Assembly: GCF_019417665.1 (NCBI RefSeq) | Contig: NZ_DXUU01000003.1 | Span: 1 to 64,000 of the forward strand | From: Ruminococcus sp. | GTDB taxonomy: Bacteria > Bacillota > Clostridia > Oscillospirales > Ruminococcaceae | Direction of reading: 5' to 3' | Length of the DNA: 64,000 nucleotides | Shown: positions 1 to 8,011 of the stretch, piece after piece | Layout: the number at the start of each line of letters is the position of its first letter | Numbering within the stretch: the first letter of the stretch is position 1 | Made by a program: the position numbers and the translations under genes | Notes under the pieces: generated by a model | What the model saw: the letters and a program-made list of their open reading frames with translations, nothing else | Database searches by the model: none | Told to the model about the DNA's origin: nothing

Positions 1-19
1 ATGATTGGTGCGGTTTTTT

Positions 20-295
20 TCAACTATCGCTTTTATTCAGCGTGTCCCTAATTCTTGTCACAGCTTTCCCATCAATTTCAGAAGGAATTTCTATAGATGT
101 AACTTTTTCCCATTCTGACCACTCTCCTGCCAATCCAGTGATCTGAATCGTACCGTTATTCAGCACCTTATACGCCAGGTCTCCATATGTTCCCGTCTCT
201 GCCGCCGTCTCCTCTGCACGAACGACAAACGGTGCACTCACCGCAAAAATCACGCCGGCGGATAACACCGCAAGCATCCTCTTCCAAATCCTCAT
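20..295 (-). pseudogene. Truncated secreted leucine-rich-repeat (BspA-like) protein
   Basis: This encodes 91 residues starting at an ATG eight codons inside a longer GTG-initiated frame; the ATG is chosen because an AAGGAG sits nine bases before it. A signal peptide is clear (about residues 1-28, basic start then AVLSAGVIFAVSAPFVVRAEE). The mature part (YGDLAYKVLNNGTIQITG, then VTSIEIPSEIDGKAVTRI) is the usual opening of BspA/LRR_5 surface proteins, which normally continue with many IPxSVTxIGxxAF repeats. Here the frame stops after one unit, with a tail unlike the family (RDTLNKSDS). Only 19 bases remain to the window edge, so an insertion or frameshift just outside is the likely cause. A short functional product is not excluded. 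Confidence 0.5.
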
Positions 296-432
296 ACCCA
301 AATACTCCTTTTTCACTTTGTTTCATTCCACGAACTGGAATATACAAGAACATTATACCATGAAAAAAGGGAAATTTAATGTATATTTTGTAAAATGTAA
401 ACACCGATCTTCTCTGCCATTGTGTTGCCTCC

Positions 433-1173
433 TCAATCTGTTTTTCCAAAGGCCGCAAAATCCTCCTCCGACCCCACAAACACATTTCCATCAATATACC
501 GTTCTTCACCGTCATACCCTTCCAACCGAAGCCGATTGGAATACTGCCAGAATGTCCATGTCCAGCCCTTATCACCGCCTGACGGTTCGCTGTAAACACT
601 GCGTTCCCAATAGGCATACTCCGGAAATGCCGTTATCACCCAGAAGGTATCTTTTGTCACATAGAGGATAGGCTTCACGCCATACGTCTCTTCCAGCACT
701 TTCAACATTGTGGAAAGTTCCTGCTTCACAGTATCCCTGTCCGGAGGCGTTTCCTTGTAATCGCTGTAATATTCCACATCCACCACCGGCGGCAGCATAT
801 TTTCCACAGGTTCTACTGTCTGGGTAAATAGTGCCGCCTGAGTCTCGCCGCTGCTGTCAAAACTGAAAAAGTGATATGCCCCGATGCGCAAATCCGTTTT
901 TGCAGCATTCTCCCAGTTATACGAAAACTGCGAATCCACATAGCCGCTGCCCTCTGTGGCTTTGATAAAAGCAAAAGAAATATCCTGTGCTGCCAGCACT
1001 TCCCAATCGATCTCGCCCTGATACTCGGACACATCCACGCCGTGCACCGGAAACTGCTTTGCAGCATGACCGTTCAGTTGGATCACACCGAACCAGATCA
1101 TCACTGCACAGACGACAACGATCAAAAAAAGTACACCGCCCGTGAGGGCAATGCACTTTCTGAAACGCTTCAC
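433..1173 (-). CDS. GH25 family lysozyme (muramidase), membrane anchored
   Basis: This is a 246-residue glycoside hydrolase family 25 protein that should cleave the MurNAc-GlcNAc bond of peptidoglycan. A membrane anchor covers about residues 8-30; the catalytic domain begins with HGVDVSEYQGEIDWE and continues with FAFIKATEGSGYVD, GAYHFFSF, PPVVDVEYYSD and WTFWQYS, giving the conserved Asp/Glu set of the family. The GTG start is chosen because its codon overlaps the scfB stop (GTGA) and an AGGAG lies eight bases before it; longer frames run back into scfB. It is therefore translationally coupled to the SCIFF maturase, although no known link between the two functions is established. The family call is firm. 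Confidence 0.9.
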   Translation of the reverse strand: MKRFRKCIALTGGVLFLIVVVCAVMIWFGVIQLNGHAAKQFPVHGVDVSEYQGEIDWEVLAAQDISFAFIKATEGSGYVDSQFSYNWENAAKTDLRIGAYHFFSFDSSGETQAALFTQTVEPVENMLPPVVDVEYYSDYKETPPDRDTVKQELSTMLKVLEETYGVKPILYVTKDTFWVITAFPEYAYWERSVYSEPSGGDKGWTWTFWQYSNRLRLEGYDGEERYIDGNVFVGSEEDFAAFGKTD

Positions 1174-2558
1174 TGATTCTGCTCCTGCTTTGCAGCATCC
1201 CGATCCATGCGGATTGCCTTGAGGACAATGGCGCATTCCAGACGCTTTTTCTCGATCTCACAGGAGAGCTTGTGCGCCTTGTGCACATCACCGGCATACT
1301 GATAGTTATTGGCATTACATCCACCGCTGCAATAGAACCGTGCCCAGCATGTCCGGCAGTCTGGCTTGCTGTAAATATGGGTTTTTGCGAAATCCGACTT
1401 CATTTCCTGATTGAATGTACCGTCTGCCAGATTGCCCATTTTATAGTCCGGATCGCCCACAAACTGATGGCAGGGATAGATATCTCCATCCGGTGTGATC
1501 GCCACATACTCATTACCGCAGCCGCAGCCCCGGAGACGTTTAATTGCGCAAGGTCCCTGATCCAGATCCAACATAAAGTGGAAGAAGTTAAACTTCTTTC
1601 CCGTTGCCTCATAGTCCAGAATCCGCTGCATGAGCCGTTCGTATTCCTCAAAAATACGAGGCAGATCTGCCTCTGTAATGGCATAGGGTTCAGACGGGTC
1701 AGCCATTACCGGCTCCACGGAGATCTGGTCGAATCCGGCATCCAGCAGTGCGAATACATCATCGGAGAAATCCAGGTTATACTTGGTATATGTACCCCGA
1801 ACGTAGTATTCCTTATCCCCACGCTGCTGTACCAGCTTCTGGTACAAGGGCACAATGCGGTCAAAAGAACCTTTTCCGTCTGCACGGGGGCGCATATTGT
1901 CATTGACTTCCTTTCTGCCGTCAATGGAGAGAACCACGTTGGACATTTCCTTGTTGATGAAATCGATCTTGTCATCTGTCAGGAGCATCCCGTTTGTGGT
2001 AATCGTGAAACGGAACTTTTTCTTGTAAATTGGCTCTTGACTCCGGGCATATTCCACGACCTGCTTTACCACATCGAAATTCATCAGCGGTTCGCCGCCG
2101 AAGAAATCCAGTTCCAGGTTTACACGATCGCCGGAATTTTTCAGCAAAAAGTCAATTGCCTGCTTTCCAGTCTCATAGGTCATGAGTTTTCTGCCTTCAC
2201 CAAAGTCGCCGGTAGAAGCAAAGCAATACTTACAGCGCAGATTGCAGTCATGAGAAATATGCAGGCACATTGCCTTGATGGGAGATGCCACAGCAAAGTT
2301 GGCATACTTTTCATAGTCATCCGGCGAGAAAAGAATTCCCTCCTCATATGACTCCAACACTTCTGCATAGCAGGAGCGAATCTCCTCAAGGTCATAAAAG
2401 CGAGACAGCTTTTCCACCACATTCTCTGGACATTCCGGTGCAAAGGGCGGTGCCACATTGTCCAACATATCATATGTCAGCTCGTCCACCACATGAACAC
2501 CACCGCTGTTGACATCCAGAACAACATTATAATCGCCCAGTTTATATTTATGAATCAT
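1170..2558 (-). CDS. scfB: SCIFF peptide maturase, radical SAM/SPASM protein
   Basis: This 462-residue enzyme should install thioether crosslinks in the SCIFF peptide encoded just upstream. It has an N-terminal peptide-recognition-like segment (HKYKLGDYNVVLDVNSGGVH), the radical SAM cluster motif CNLRCKYC (Cys105, Cys109, Cys112) and a C-terminal SPASM region with many cysteines (GCGCGNEYVAITPDGDIYPC, then CRTCWARFYCSGGCNANN) for auxiliary [4Fe-4S] clusters. The ATG at 2558 is chosen because AGAGG lies nine bases before it; the longer frame runs through the preceding hairpin. In characterised relatives (for example the CteA/CteB pair), Cys sulfur is joined to a non-alpha carbon of a partner residue, giving a ranthipeptide. 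Family assignment is firm; the crosslink pattern here is not visible. Confidence 0.95.
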   Translation of the reverse strand: MIHKYKLGDYNVVLDVNSGGVHVVDELTYDMLDNVAPPFAPECPENVVEKLSRFYDLEEIRSCYAEVLESYEEGILFSPDDYEKYANFAVASPIKAMCLHISHDCNLRCKYCFASTGDFGEGRKLMTYETGKQAIDFLLKNSGDRVNLELDFFGGEPLMNFDVVKQVVEYARSQEPIYKKKFRFTITTNGMLLTDDKIDFINKEMSNVVLSIDGRKEVNDNMRPRADGKGSFDRIVPLYQKLVQQRGDKEYYVRGTYTKYNLDFSDDVFALLDAGFDQISVEPVMADPSEPYAITEADLPRIFEEYERLMQRILDYEATGKKFNFFHFMLDLDQGPCAIKRLRGCGCGNEYVAITPDGDIYPCHQFVGDPDYKMGNLADGTFNQEMKSDFAKTHIYSKPDCRTCWARFYCSGGCNANNYQYAGDVHKAHKLSCEIEKKRLECAIVLKAIRMDRDAAKQEQNQ

Positions 2559-2618
2559 ATACAATTTCCTCTTTCCACGCCGTCTGTTTTTCGGACAGCA
2601 AAATATTCTCAGGATGCG

Positions 2619-2645
2619 AAAAAAGGGACAAAAGCTGTCCCTTTT
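2619..2645 (-). terminator. Attenuator-type hairpin between scfA and scfB
   Basis: Read leftwards, AAAAGGGAC and GTCCCTTTTTT form a stem with a short loop and a U-rich 3' side. It lies between the peptide gene and the maturase gene. Partial termination here would give more short peptide mRNA than maturase mRNA, as in many precursor-peptide operons. The shape is seen in the sequence; the ratio is inferred. Confidence 0.7.
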
Positions 2646-2697
2646 CCGTATTTGTTTGCAAGCGTACAATGAAAAACTGCCGTAGAGCAGATCGCAC

Positions 2698-2835
2698 TTA
2701 GTGCTCGCACTTCTGATTAGCTACTGTGCAGGAAGTCTTGCAAGCAGACTGACAAGAAGCCTGACACTTACCACAGCCGCCCTTTGCAGCAGAAGCCTTC
2801 AGGTTAGCCGCATTGATGGTCTTGATATGCTTCAT
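2698..2835 (-). CDS. scfA: SCIFF ranthipeptide precursor (six cysteines in forty-five residues)
   Basis: This is a 45-residue peptide gene. It begins MKHIKTINAANLKASAAKGG and then carries six cysteines (Cys21, 24, 28, 32, 36 and 43) before the stop. Length, the N-terminal leader and the cysteine spacing are those of the SCIFF family, a ribosomally made, radical-SAM-modified peptide found very widely in Clostridia. A strong GGGAGGG lies seven bases before the ATG, and a good promoter lies about 30 bases further upstream. The maturase follows after a hairpin. The biological role of SCIFF peptides is not settled; some related ranthipeptides have been linked to signalling. The call is firm from sequence alone. 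Confidence 0.97.
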   Translation of the reverse strand: MKHIKTINAANLKASAAKGGCGKCQASCQSACKTSCTVANQKCEH

Positions 2836-2866
2836 TCAGAACCCTCCCCAAAAAAAGTTTACTTTC

Positions 2867-2895
2867 ATTATAGCACAAATTTGTCCGATTTTCAA
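2867..2895 (-). promoter_or_regulatory. Sigma-A promoter of scfA
   Basis: Read leftwards: TTGAAA at -35, a 17-base spacer ending in TG plus one base, and TATAAT at -10 (extended -10). It lies directly before the scfA ribosome binding site and drives the scfA-scfB-muramidase unit. Confidence 0.85.
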
Positions 2896-2951
2896 GCTTT
2901 CTATGCAAAAACGGAAAAAAGTTTACATATATCGTTTCACAGCTGAATGAT

Positions 2952-3359
2952 TCACCTTGGCGGTTTTTTATGCTGTGCATTCACACCAGAAATACCGCCC
3001 CAGCAGCCGCCTGCCAGCAAACAAACTGGGCGCAGGAATCCTCCGCCTATGCCCTGCCACACCAATCCCAGCAAGAGCAATACCAAATACAGCATCAAAC
3101 CACACACCAATCCGGTTTTCAGTCCATGATGCCGCCGGTGAAACCCGGCGAAACGCCCCATTCCATATCCTGACAGCAACAGCGAAACTGCCGCCATAAG
3201 AGAGAGCATCCACTCTGCCGCATCTGCCAGCATCATCATTCCCGCAAGCACAAGCAGACACCCCAGCAGTATCCCTGCACCTACCGGCAGCGAAAACAGC
3301 AGATACCACACTCCGGATTCCCACAAACTGCGCCTTGCCGGCGGCCGTTTTGTCTGCAT
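2952..3359 (-). CDS. TIGR04086-like four-helix membrane protein
   Basis: This 135-residue protein is almost entirely membrane-embedded, with about four hydrophobic segments (near residues 16-42, 47-66, 82-103 and 108-125) and a basic, Pro-rich N-terminus. Size, helix pattern and position between yajC and the SCIFF pair match a small Firmicutes membrane family that I recall as TIGR04086 and as tending to sit beside yajC and scfA. The function of that family is not known to me. A GGGAGG sits eight bases before the ATG. It probably shares transcripts with yajC, although a terminator-like hairpin lies between them. Confidence 0.6.
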   Translation of the reverse strand: MQTKRPPARRSLWESGVWYLLFSLPVGAGILLGCLLVLAGMMMLADAAEWMLSLMAAVSLLLSGYGMGRFAGFHRRHHGLKTGLVCGLMLYLVLLLLGLVWQGIGGGFLRPVCLLAGGCWGGISGVNAQHKKPPR

Positions 3360-3423
3360 GGCGCATTCCTCCCGTCCATTCTCTTATGTTGGATTCATAT
3401 GCGAACACACAGACAATTAGAAC

Positions 3424-3457
3424 AAAAACAAAAACGAGCTGTATTTCTACAACCCGC
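3424..3457 (-). terminator. Terminator-like hairpin after yajC
   Basis: Read leftwards, a ten-pair stem (GCGGGTTGTA with TACAGCTCGT, including G-U pairs, loop GAAA) is followed by TTTTGTTTTTG. It lies about 25 bases after the yajC stop. Confidence 0.65.
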
Positions 3458-3482
3458 TTTATGAAATGTTATTTTTACAAAC

Positions 3483-3992
3483 TTAGTCTTTCAGCATGCC
3501 CTGATCTCCGTCAGAGTCATCCTTTTTCTTCTTGTTTGCTTTTTCCTCTTTCTTTGCCTTTGCAGCAGCAAGCTTTGCTTCCTGTTCCCGCTTGGTGTTT
3601 TCGGTCATGGTCAAATTCTCCTGGATCGCCCAGTTTTTCAGGCGGATCTTATTCCGGTTGCCGGTCGTTTCAACCACAATCGTATCTTCGCCAACCTGTA
3701 CAACCAGACCAACAATGCCGCCGATGGTGACGATCTCATCCCCCACCTGAAGACTGCTCTGCATTGCCTTTGCTTCCTTGTCCTTTTTCTTCTGGGGACG
3801 AATCAGAATAAAATACATGACAGCAAACAACAATATCATAAAAATCAGATAGCCCACTGTGCCAAAGCCACTTCCGCCAGCACCATTAGCCGATGCTGAA
3901 CCACCCTCCGCAAATGCTGTTACGGCGCAGAGCGAACCTGTCAGTGCTGCTGTACTTGCAGCGAGTCCCAGTTTTGCAAATTTCTTCATCAT
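3483..3992 (-). CDS. yajC: Preprotein translocase subunit YajC
   Basis: This encodes 169 residues. YajC is an accessory subunit associated with SecDF and the Sec translocon. Here an N-terminal signal-like helix (about residues 5-27), a Gly/Ser-rich stretch and the single family transmembrane segment (GTVGYLIFMILLFAVMYFIL) are followed by the diagnostic IRPQKKKDKEAK and the soluble domain LQVGDEIVTIGGIVG. The C-terminus is a long Lys/Glu-rich tail. Start: the first of two adjacent ATGs, nine bases after GGAAAGGG; the longer GTG frame lacks a site. The extra N-terminal helix makes it longer than the roughly 100-residue E. coli protein, which is common in Clostridia. SecD and SecF are not in the window. 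Confidence 0.93.
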   Translation of the reverse strand: MMKKFAKLGLAASTAALTGSLCAVTAFAEGGSASANGAGGSGFGTVGYLIFMILLFAVMYFILIRPQKKKDKEAKAMQSSLQVGDEIVTIGGIVGLVVQVGEDTIVVETTGNRNKIRLKNWAIQENLTMTENTKREQEAKLAAAKAKKEEKANKKKKDDSDGDQGMLKD

Positions 3993-4029
3993 GATCAAAA
4001 ACCCTTTCCTCACGTTTTACCGAGCGTTG

Positions 4030-5442
4030 TTATGCCTTTGCAGCGTTTCCGCCTCTCAGCACTTCATCAATGGATGCAGCAGCTGTTTTTCCGGCACCCA
4101 TGGCAAGAATCACCGTAGCTGCGCCAGTGACTGCATCGCCGCCGGCATAGACTTTTTCCTTTGTCGTTGCCATCTCTTCATTGACCACGAGACAACCCCA
4201 ACGATTTGTGTCAAGTCCTTCTGTTGTCGCAGAAATCAGCGGATTCGGTGAAGTGCCGATCGCCATAATGACTGTATCCACATCCAAGACAAACTCGCTG
4301 TCGGGAACGGCAACCGGACGGCGTCTGCCGCTTTCATCCGGCTCGCCCAATTCCATCCGGATGCACTTCAAGCCGTTGACACGACCAGTTTCATCACCCA
4401 GGATCTCCACCGGATTGCACAGATTCTTGAATTCCACGCCTTCTTCCTTGGCATGATGTACTTCTTCCAAACGTGCCGGCATTTCTGCCTCTGAACGGCG
4501 ATAGACAATATAGACATGCTCCGCACCCATACGCAGTGCACTTCTCGCAGCGTCCATTGCCACATTGCCGCCGCCCACAACAGCAACCGCCTTAGATTTG
4601 ATGACCGGCGTTGCATATTTCGGGTCATATCCGTGCATGAGATTAATACGGGTCAGATACTCATTCGCAGAGCAAACGCCCACCAATGCTTCACCCGGGA
4701 TATTCATGAACCGGGGCAGACCAGCCCCAGAACCAATAAATACCGCATCATAGCCAGATTCCATCAGTTCATCCACAGAGAGGATCTTGCCGATAACCAT
4801 ATCGGGTTGGATTTCCACACCCATTTCTTCCAGTGCATGGATCTCTTTCTGGACGATTTCTTTCGGCAGACGGAATTCCGGAATTCCATACATAAGCACG
4901 CCGCCGGCAACCTGAAATGCCTCGAAGATCGTTACCTGATAGCCCAACCGTGCCAGATCACCGGCACAGGTCAGACCTGCCGGCCCGCCTCCTACAATGG
5001 CAACACGCATACCATTGGGCTTTACCGCTTCGCTCTTTCCGGTATAACCATGTTCTCTTGCATAGTCTGCCACAAAGCGTTCCAGACGACCGATCGCAAC
5101 CGGCTCGCCTTTCTTGCCGCGAACACACTTTCCCTCGCACTGATTTTCCTGAGGACAAACACGGCCGCAGATCGCTGGCAGACTGTTTGTTGTACGAATA
5201 ATATCATACGCCTGCAAGAAATCGCCGGCAGCCACTGCTGCAATGAAATCCGGGATAGGAACGCCTACCGGACATCCGCTGACGCAAGGTTTTGCCTTGC
5301 AATGCAGACAGCGTGTTGCTTCTTCCTGTGCCTGTTCCGGCGTATAGCCCATGGCAACTTCCTGGAAACAGCGTGCACGCTCCTTGGGATCACGTTCCGG
5401 CATGGGCACTTTCTGCGGTGCCATATTGAAATTTCCTGCCAT
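4030..5442 (-). CDS. nfnB: NADH-dependent ferredoxin:NADP+ oxidoreductase subunit B (NfnB; GltA/SudA-like)
   Basis: This 470-residue iron-sulfur flavoprotein is the large Nfn subunit. With NfnA it couples reduced ferredoxin and NADH to NADP+ reduction by flavin-based electron bifurcation. The N-terminal cysteine-rich segment (CLHCKAKPCVSGCP, later CGRVCPQENQCEGKC) holds [4Fe-4S] clusters; a dinucleotide fold follows (VAIVGGGPAGLTCAGDLARL, FAD) and a second one (VAVVGGGNVAMDAARSALRM, NADPH). The same fold occurs in glutamate synthase small chain, and databases often label this protein gltA; the NfnA gene two bases upstream decides for Nfn. The ATG at 5442 is preferred because GGGGG lies ten bases before it and a longer frame would overlap nfnA. 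Confidence 0.85.
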   Translation of the reverse strand: MAGNFNMAPQKVPMPERDPKERARCFQEVAMGYTPEQAQEEATRCLHCKAKPCVSGCPVGVPIPDFIAAVAAGDFLQAYDIIRTTNSLPAICGRVCPQENQCEGKCVRGKKGEPVAIGRLERFVADYAREHGYTGKSEAVKPNGMRVAIVGGGPAGLTCAGDLARLGYQVTIFEAFQVAGGVLMYGIPEFRLPKEIVQKEIHALEEMGVEIQPDMVIGKILSVDELMESGYDAVFIGSGAGLPRFMNIPGEALVGVCSANEYLTRINLMHGYDPKYATPVIKSKAVAVVGGGNVAMDAARSALRMGAEHVYIVYRRSEAEMPARLEEVHHAKEEGVEFKNLCNPVEILGDETGRVNGLKCIRMELGEPDESGRRRPVAVPDSEFVLDVDTVIMAIGTSPNPLISATTEGLDTNRWGCLVVNEEMATTKEKVYAGGDAVTGAATVILAMGAGKTAAASIDEVLRGGNAAKA

Positions 5443-5444
5443 GA

Positions 5445-6278
5445 TCACTGATCCCCCTTTCCATAGAGTCTGCACTCATGCTCTTCTTGTTCCCGATAAG
5501 TGCCGTTCCGGCGCATCAATTCGTCAAAATCCACCTGATGTCCGTCAAAATCAGGGCCGTCCACGCAGGCATAGCGGATCTTTCCGCCGACAGTGACACG
5601 GCATCCGCCGCACATGCCCGTACCATCCACCATAATCGGATTGAGAGAAACAATGGTCTTAATGTGATACGGCTCTGTGGTTTTGCAGACAAATTTCATC
5701 ATAGGAACTGGTCCGATGGCAATGACTACATCATACTTCTTGCCCTTGTCCAGCTGTTCCTGAAGCACATTGGTCACAAAGCCCTTTGTGCCGTAGGATC
5801 CGTCATCTGTACATAAATACAGATGATCGCTGCATGCCCGGAATTCATCCTCCAGAATCACGATATCCTTATTCCGGAAGCCTACAATGGTATCTACTTC
5901 CAAGCCCATTGCATGGAGATGCTTTGCCTGGGGATATGCGATAGCGCAACCCACGCCGCCGCCGATCACACACACAGACTTCGCACCCTCCGGCAATTCC
6001 GTAGGAACACCCAGAGGTCCCACAAGATTCAGTATGGAATCTCCCGCCTCCAGTTCTGCAAACCGGCGTGTGCTCTCACCAGCTGCCTGGAAGATCAGGG
6101 TAATGGTACCTTCTGTGCGGTCATAGTCCGCAACCGTCAGCGGCACACGCTCACCGAATTCATCCAGCCGGAAGATAATAAACTGACCCGGCAGAACTTT
6201 TTTTGCAATGAGCGGTGCAGCAATACGCACCATGGTCACTGCATCGTTCAGTTTTTTCTTTTCTACAATTTGAAACAA
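5445..6278 (-). CDS. nfnA: NADH-dependent ferredoxin:NADP+ oxidoreductase subunit A (NfnA)
   Basis: This 277-residue protein resembles the PyrK electron-transfer subunit of dihydroorotate dehydrogenase: an FAD-binding beta barrel (RVPLTVADYD), a nucleotide-binding domain (VCVIGGGVGCAIAYPQAK) and a C-terminal [2Fe-2S] loop (MCGGCRVTVGGKIRYACVDG). In the Nfn complex it binds NAD(H) and passes electrons to NfnB. The TTG at 6278 is chosen because it begins the conserved LFQIVEKKKLND segment and GAGGTG lies five bases ahead; a GTG three codons upstream is possible. The longer ATG frame would run through an upstream hairpin. Read with nfnB as one two-gene operon. Confidence 0.85.
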   Translation of the reverse strand: MFQIVEKKKLNDAVTMVRIAAPLIAKKVLPGQFIIFRLDEFGERVPLTVADYDRTEGTITLIFQAAGESTRRFAELEAGDSILNLVGPLGVPTELPEGAKSVCVIGGGVGCAIAYPQAKHLHAMGLEVDTIVGFRNKDIVILEDEFRACSDHLYLCTDDGSYGTKGFVTNVLQEQLDKGKKYDVVIAIGPVPMMKFVCKTTEPYHIKTIVSLNPIMVDGTGMCGGCRVTVGGKIRYACVDGPDFDGHQVDFDELMRRNGTYREQEEHECRLYGKGDQ

Positions 6279-6310
6279 TTCTGTCACCTCATAAATTGAG
6301 TGTTTAACGA

Positions 6311-6338
6311 AACAAGCCGACGAACCCGCCGGCTTGTT
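6311..6338 (-). terminator. Hairpin between the zinc-ribbon gene and nfnA
   Basis: AACAAGCCG and CGGCTTGTT form a nine-pair stem. The U-run is stronger on the + strand (TTTT) than on the leftward strand (TTTCG), so termination of the leftward transcript may be partial. No separate nfnA promoter could be placed between it and the gene. Confidence 0.45.
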
Positions 6339-6403
6339 TTCCCTCAGAATCTGCACCAAAATACCCCTGATACAAATTCTGTTTCATGCAAAATCATGCC
6401 CGA

Positions 6404-6883
6404 TTATTCATCTGCGTCCGGCGTCTCAATGGGCACTTCAAATGCGTCCATAGTCAGATCGCTATAGTCAAATTCCAATATTTCGCCGCAGCACGGACAC
6501 GGCATTTCGCCTTCTTCCAGAACAGATTCATCCAAGACAATAACATTGTTGCAAGAAGGACAAACTGTTTCATACAGTTCCTCCTCGTCATCGTCATCAT
6601 CCTCATAATCGTCCTCATCGCAGCAGAAATCATAGACATCTTCGTCGTCGTCATCGTCCTCCTCATAGACGATATCCTCCAGATCGCCCAGATCCTGATC
6701 CAGCAGATCACAGACCTCTGTCAGCTCGTCCACCTGAGTTTGCAAATCTACGACATAGGCGGTCATTTCCTGCATGACATCCAAAAGCTTTCCCAGTACC
6801 TTGCCTTCTTTTGAACCGGTCAGATCAAGCTCCATGCCGTCGACCATACCGCGCAAATACGCCATCTTATCTGTCAGATTCAT
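6404..6883 (-). CDS. CD1247 N-terminal-domain-like acidic zinc-ribbon protein
   Basis: This 159-residue protein has three parts: a helical N-terminal domain (MNLTDKMAYLRGMVDGMELD onward, about residues 1-70), a very acidic stretch built from runs of Asp and Glu around a CC pair (about residues 72-107), and a C-terminal zinc ribbon (CPSCNNVIVLDESV then CPCCGEILEF, two CxxC knuckles). Clostridial proteins of this layout are often annotated as CD1247 N-terminal-domain proteins with unknown function. The ATG at 6883 has AGGAGG eight bases ahead. It lies 77 bases downstream of efp on the same strand and may be cotranscribed. A nucleic-acid or regulatory role is only a guess. Confidence 0.6.
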   Translation of the reverse strand: MNLTDKMAYLRGMVDGMELDLTGSKEGKVLGKLLDVMQEMTAYVVDLQTQVDELTEVCDLLDQDLGDLEDIVYEEDDDDDEDVYDFCCDEDDYEDDDDDEEELYETVCPSCNNVIVLDESVLEEGEMPCPCCGEILEFDYSDLTMDAFEVPIETPDADE

Positions 6884-6960
6884 ACAGTATACCTCCTGTT
6901 CTGTGCAACAGCCTGCCACTTTTGTGAACAGTGCTACTCTATGCAAAAAGTCCCTTTGAC

Positions 6961-7518
6961 TTATGCACGCTCCATATACTCACCAGTTCTGGTATCGATG
7001 CGGATCATATCACCCTGGTTAATGAACAGCGGCACTTTGATCTCTGCACCAGTCTCCAGCGTTGCCGGCTTTGTTGCATTAGTAGCAGTATCGCCCTTGA
7101 AGCCCGGATCTGTCTCAGTCACTTCCAGTTCTACGAAGTTGGGCGGCTCTACGCCGAAAACATTACCCTTATAGGACAGGACCTTCACCTCCATGTTTTC
7201 CTTGACGAACTGGAATGCAGAACCCAGCTTCGACTTGTCAATGGGCTGCTGCTCATATGTTTCCATATCCATAAAGTAATACAGATCGCCGTCGCTGTAC
7301 AGATACTGCATGTCCTTGCGCTCAATATAAGCAGTCGGATACTTATCTGTCGGGTTAAACGAACGTTCAACCACGGCACCGGTGATCACGTTCTTATACT
7401 TGGTACGCACAAATGCAGCGCCCTTACCCGGCTTTACGTGCTGGAATTCGATTACCTGTACCACGTTGCCGTCCAATTCAAATGTGATACCGTTTCTGAA
7501 ATCGCCTGCTGAAATCAT
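6961..7518 (-). CDS. efp: Elongation factor P
   Basis: This 185-residue translation factor enters the E site of the ribosome and relieves stalling at consecutive prolines. All three beta-barrel domains are present: the KOW-like N-terminal domain with the exposed loop [14 protein letters not shown] (Lys32 is at the tip that is modified in many species), the middle domain, and the C-terminal OB fold ending in [14 protein letters not shown]. Length and signature are normal. A promoter lies about 110 bases upstream. No modification enzyme gene (epmA/epmB or a rhamnosyltransferase) is seen nearby. Confidence 0.97.
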   Translation of the reverse strand: MISAGDFRNGITFELDGNVVQVIEFQHVKPGKGAAFVRTKYKNVITGAVVERSFNPTDKYPTAYIERKDMQYLYSDGDLYYFMDMETYEQQPIDKSKLGSAFQFVKENMEVKVLSYKGNVFGVEPPNFVELEVTETDPGFKGDTATNATKPATLETGAEIKVPLFINQGDMIRIDTRTGEYMERA

Positions 7519-7627
7519 AAATTGAAACCTCCGTTTTTTATCCTTTGTTGCAACGATGTGGGGCAGCTCGTTTTGTCAGTCCAATATGTTACAGTCTTTT
7601 CCCCACCCAAAAGCATTGCTTACTACT

Positions 7628-7656
7628 ATTATACAACATTATTGTAAACTTTGCAA
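7628..7656 (-). promoter_or_regulatory. Probable sigma-A promoter of efp
   Basis: Read leftwards: TTGCAA, 17 bases, TATAAT. It lies between the 19-bp inverted repeat and efp, leaving a leader of about 100 bases before the efp start. Confidence 0.7.
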
Positions 7657-7675
7657 GCCTTTCCTGAAAAAAAAT

Positions 7676-7935
7676 CAGGGCTTCCGCATGAAAAAATCAG
7701 GAAAATTTGTGCAAAGTGACATAAATAAACGCTTATAATTGTTACCTTTGAGGAGTAAAATCATTTTGTTAATAGTAAACACCTCATGGAATAGTGAAGA
7801 TACGCTGTTAAGTTTTGATTAAGCCAAAGAAAAATATACAATATCATCTATTTCAATCGTCAATTCCTCTAATATAAGCATCTTTTCTTGTGCATATTCA
7901 ACAAACTTTAGAGAAATTTTCATGCGGAAGCCCTG
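7676..7935. repeat. AT-rich block flanked by a 19-bp perfect inverted repeat
   Basis: CAGGGCTTCCGCATGAAAA at 7676-7694 recurs in perfect inverted orientation at 7917-7935. The enclosed 222 bases are AT-rich and hold no convincing gene; the only leftward frame begins with the ATG inside the right arm and gives 34 residues (7923 to 7819) without a good ribosome binding site. The block lies between pepP and efp. It could be a small non-autonomous mobile element remnant; no target-site duplication could be recognised. Part of the arm (CAGGGCTTCCGCA) also occurs in the hairpin array near 24,180. The rest of the gap from 7519 to 8011 holds the efp promoter and nothing else recognised. Confidence 0.6.
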
Positions 7936-8011
7936 GAAAAAAATTGCTTTAGAGTTCCTCTAGAAGAATTTATCGGATTTGAGGTGAAAAATCACAGCAC
8001 AGTGCCATTCC

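Noticed and set aside
6386..6814. Rightward open frame opposite the acidic zinc-ribbon gene
   Set aside because: It is the antisense of GAT/GAA-rich codons, giving Ile/Val-rich nonsense; no ribosome binding site and no family features.
7819..7923. 34-codon leftward frame inside the inverted-repeat block
   Set aside because: It begins inside the repeat arm without a ribosome binding site and resembles nothing known; noted only with the repeat.
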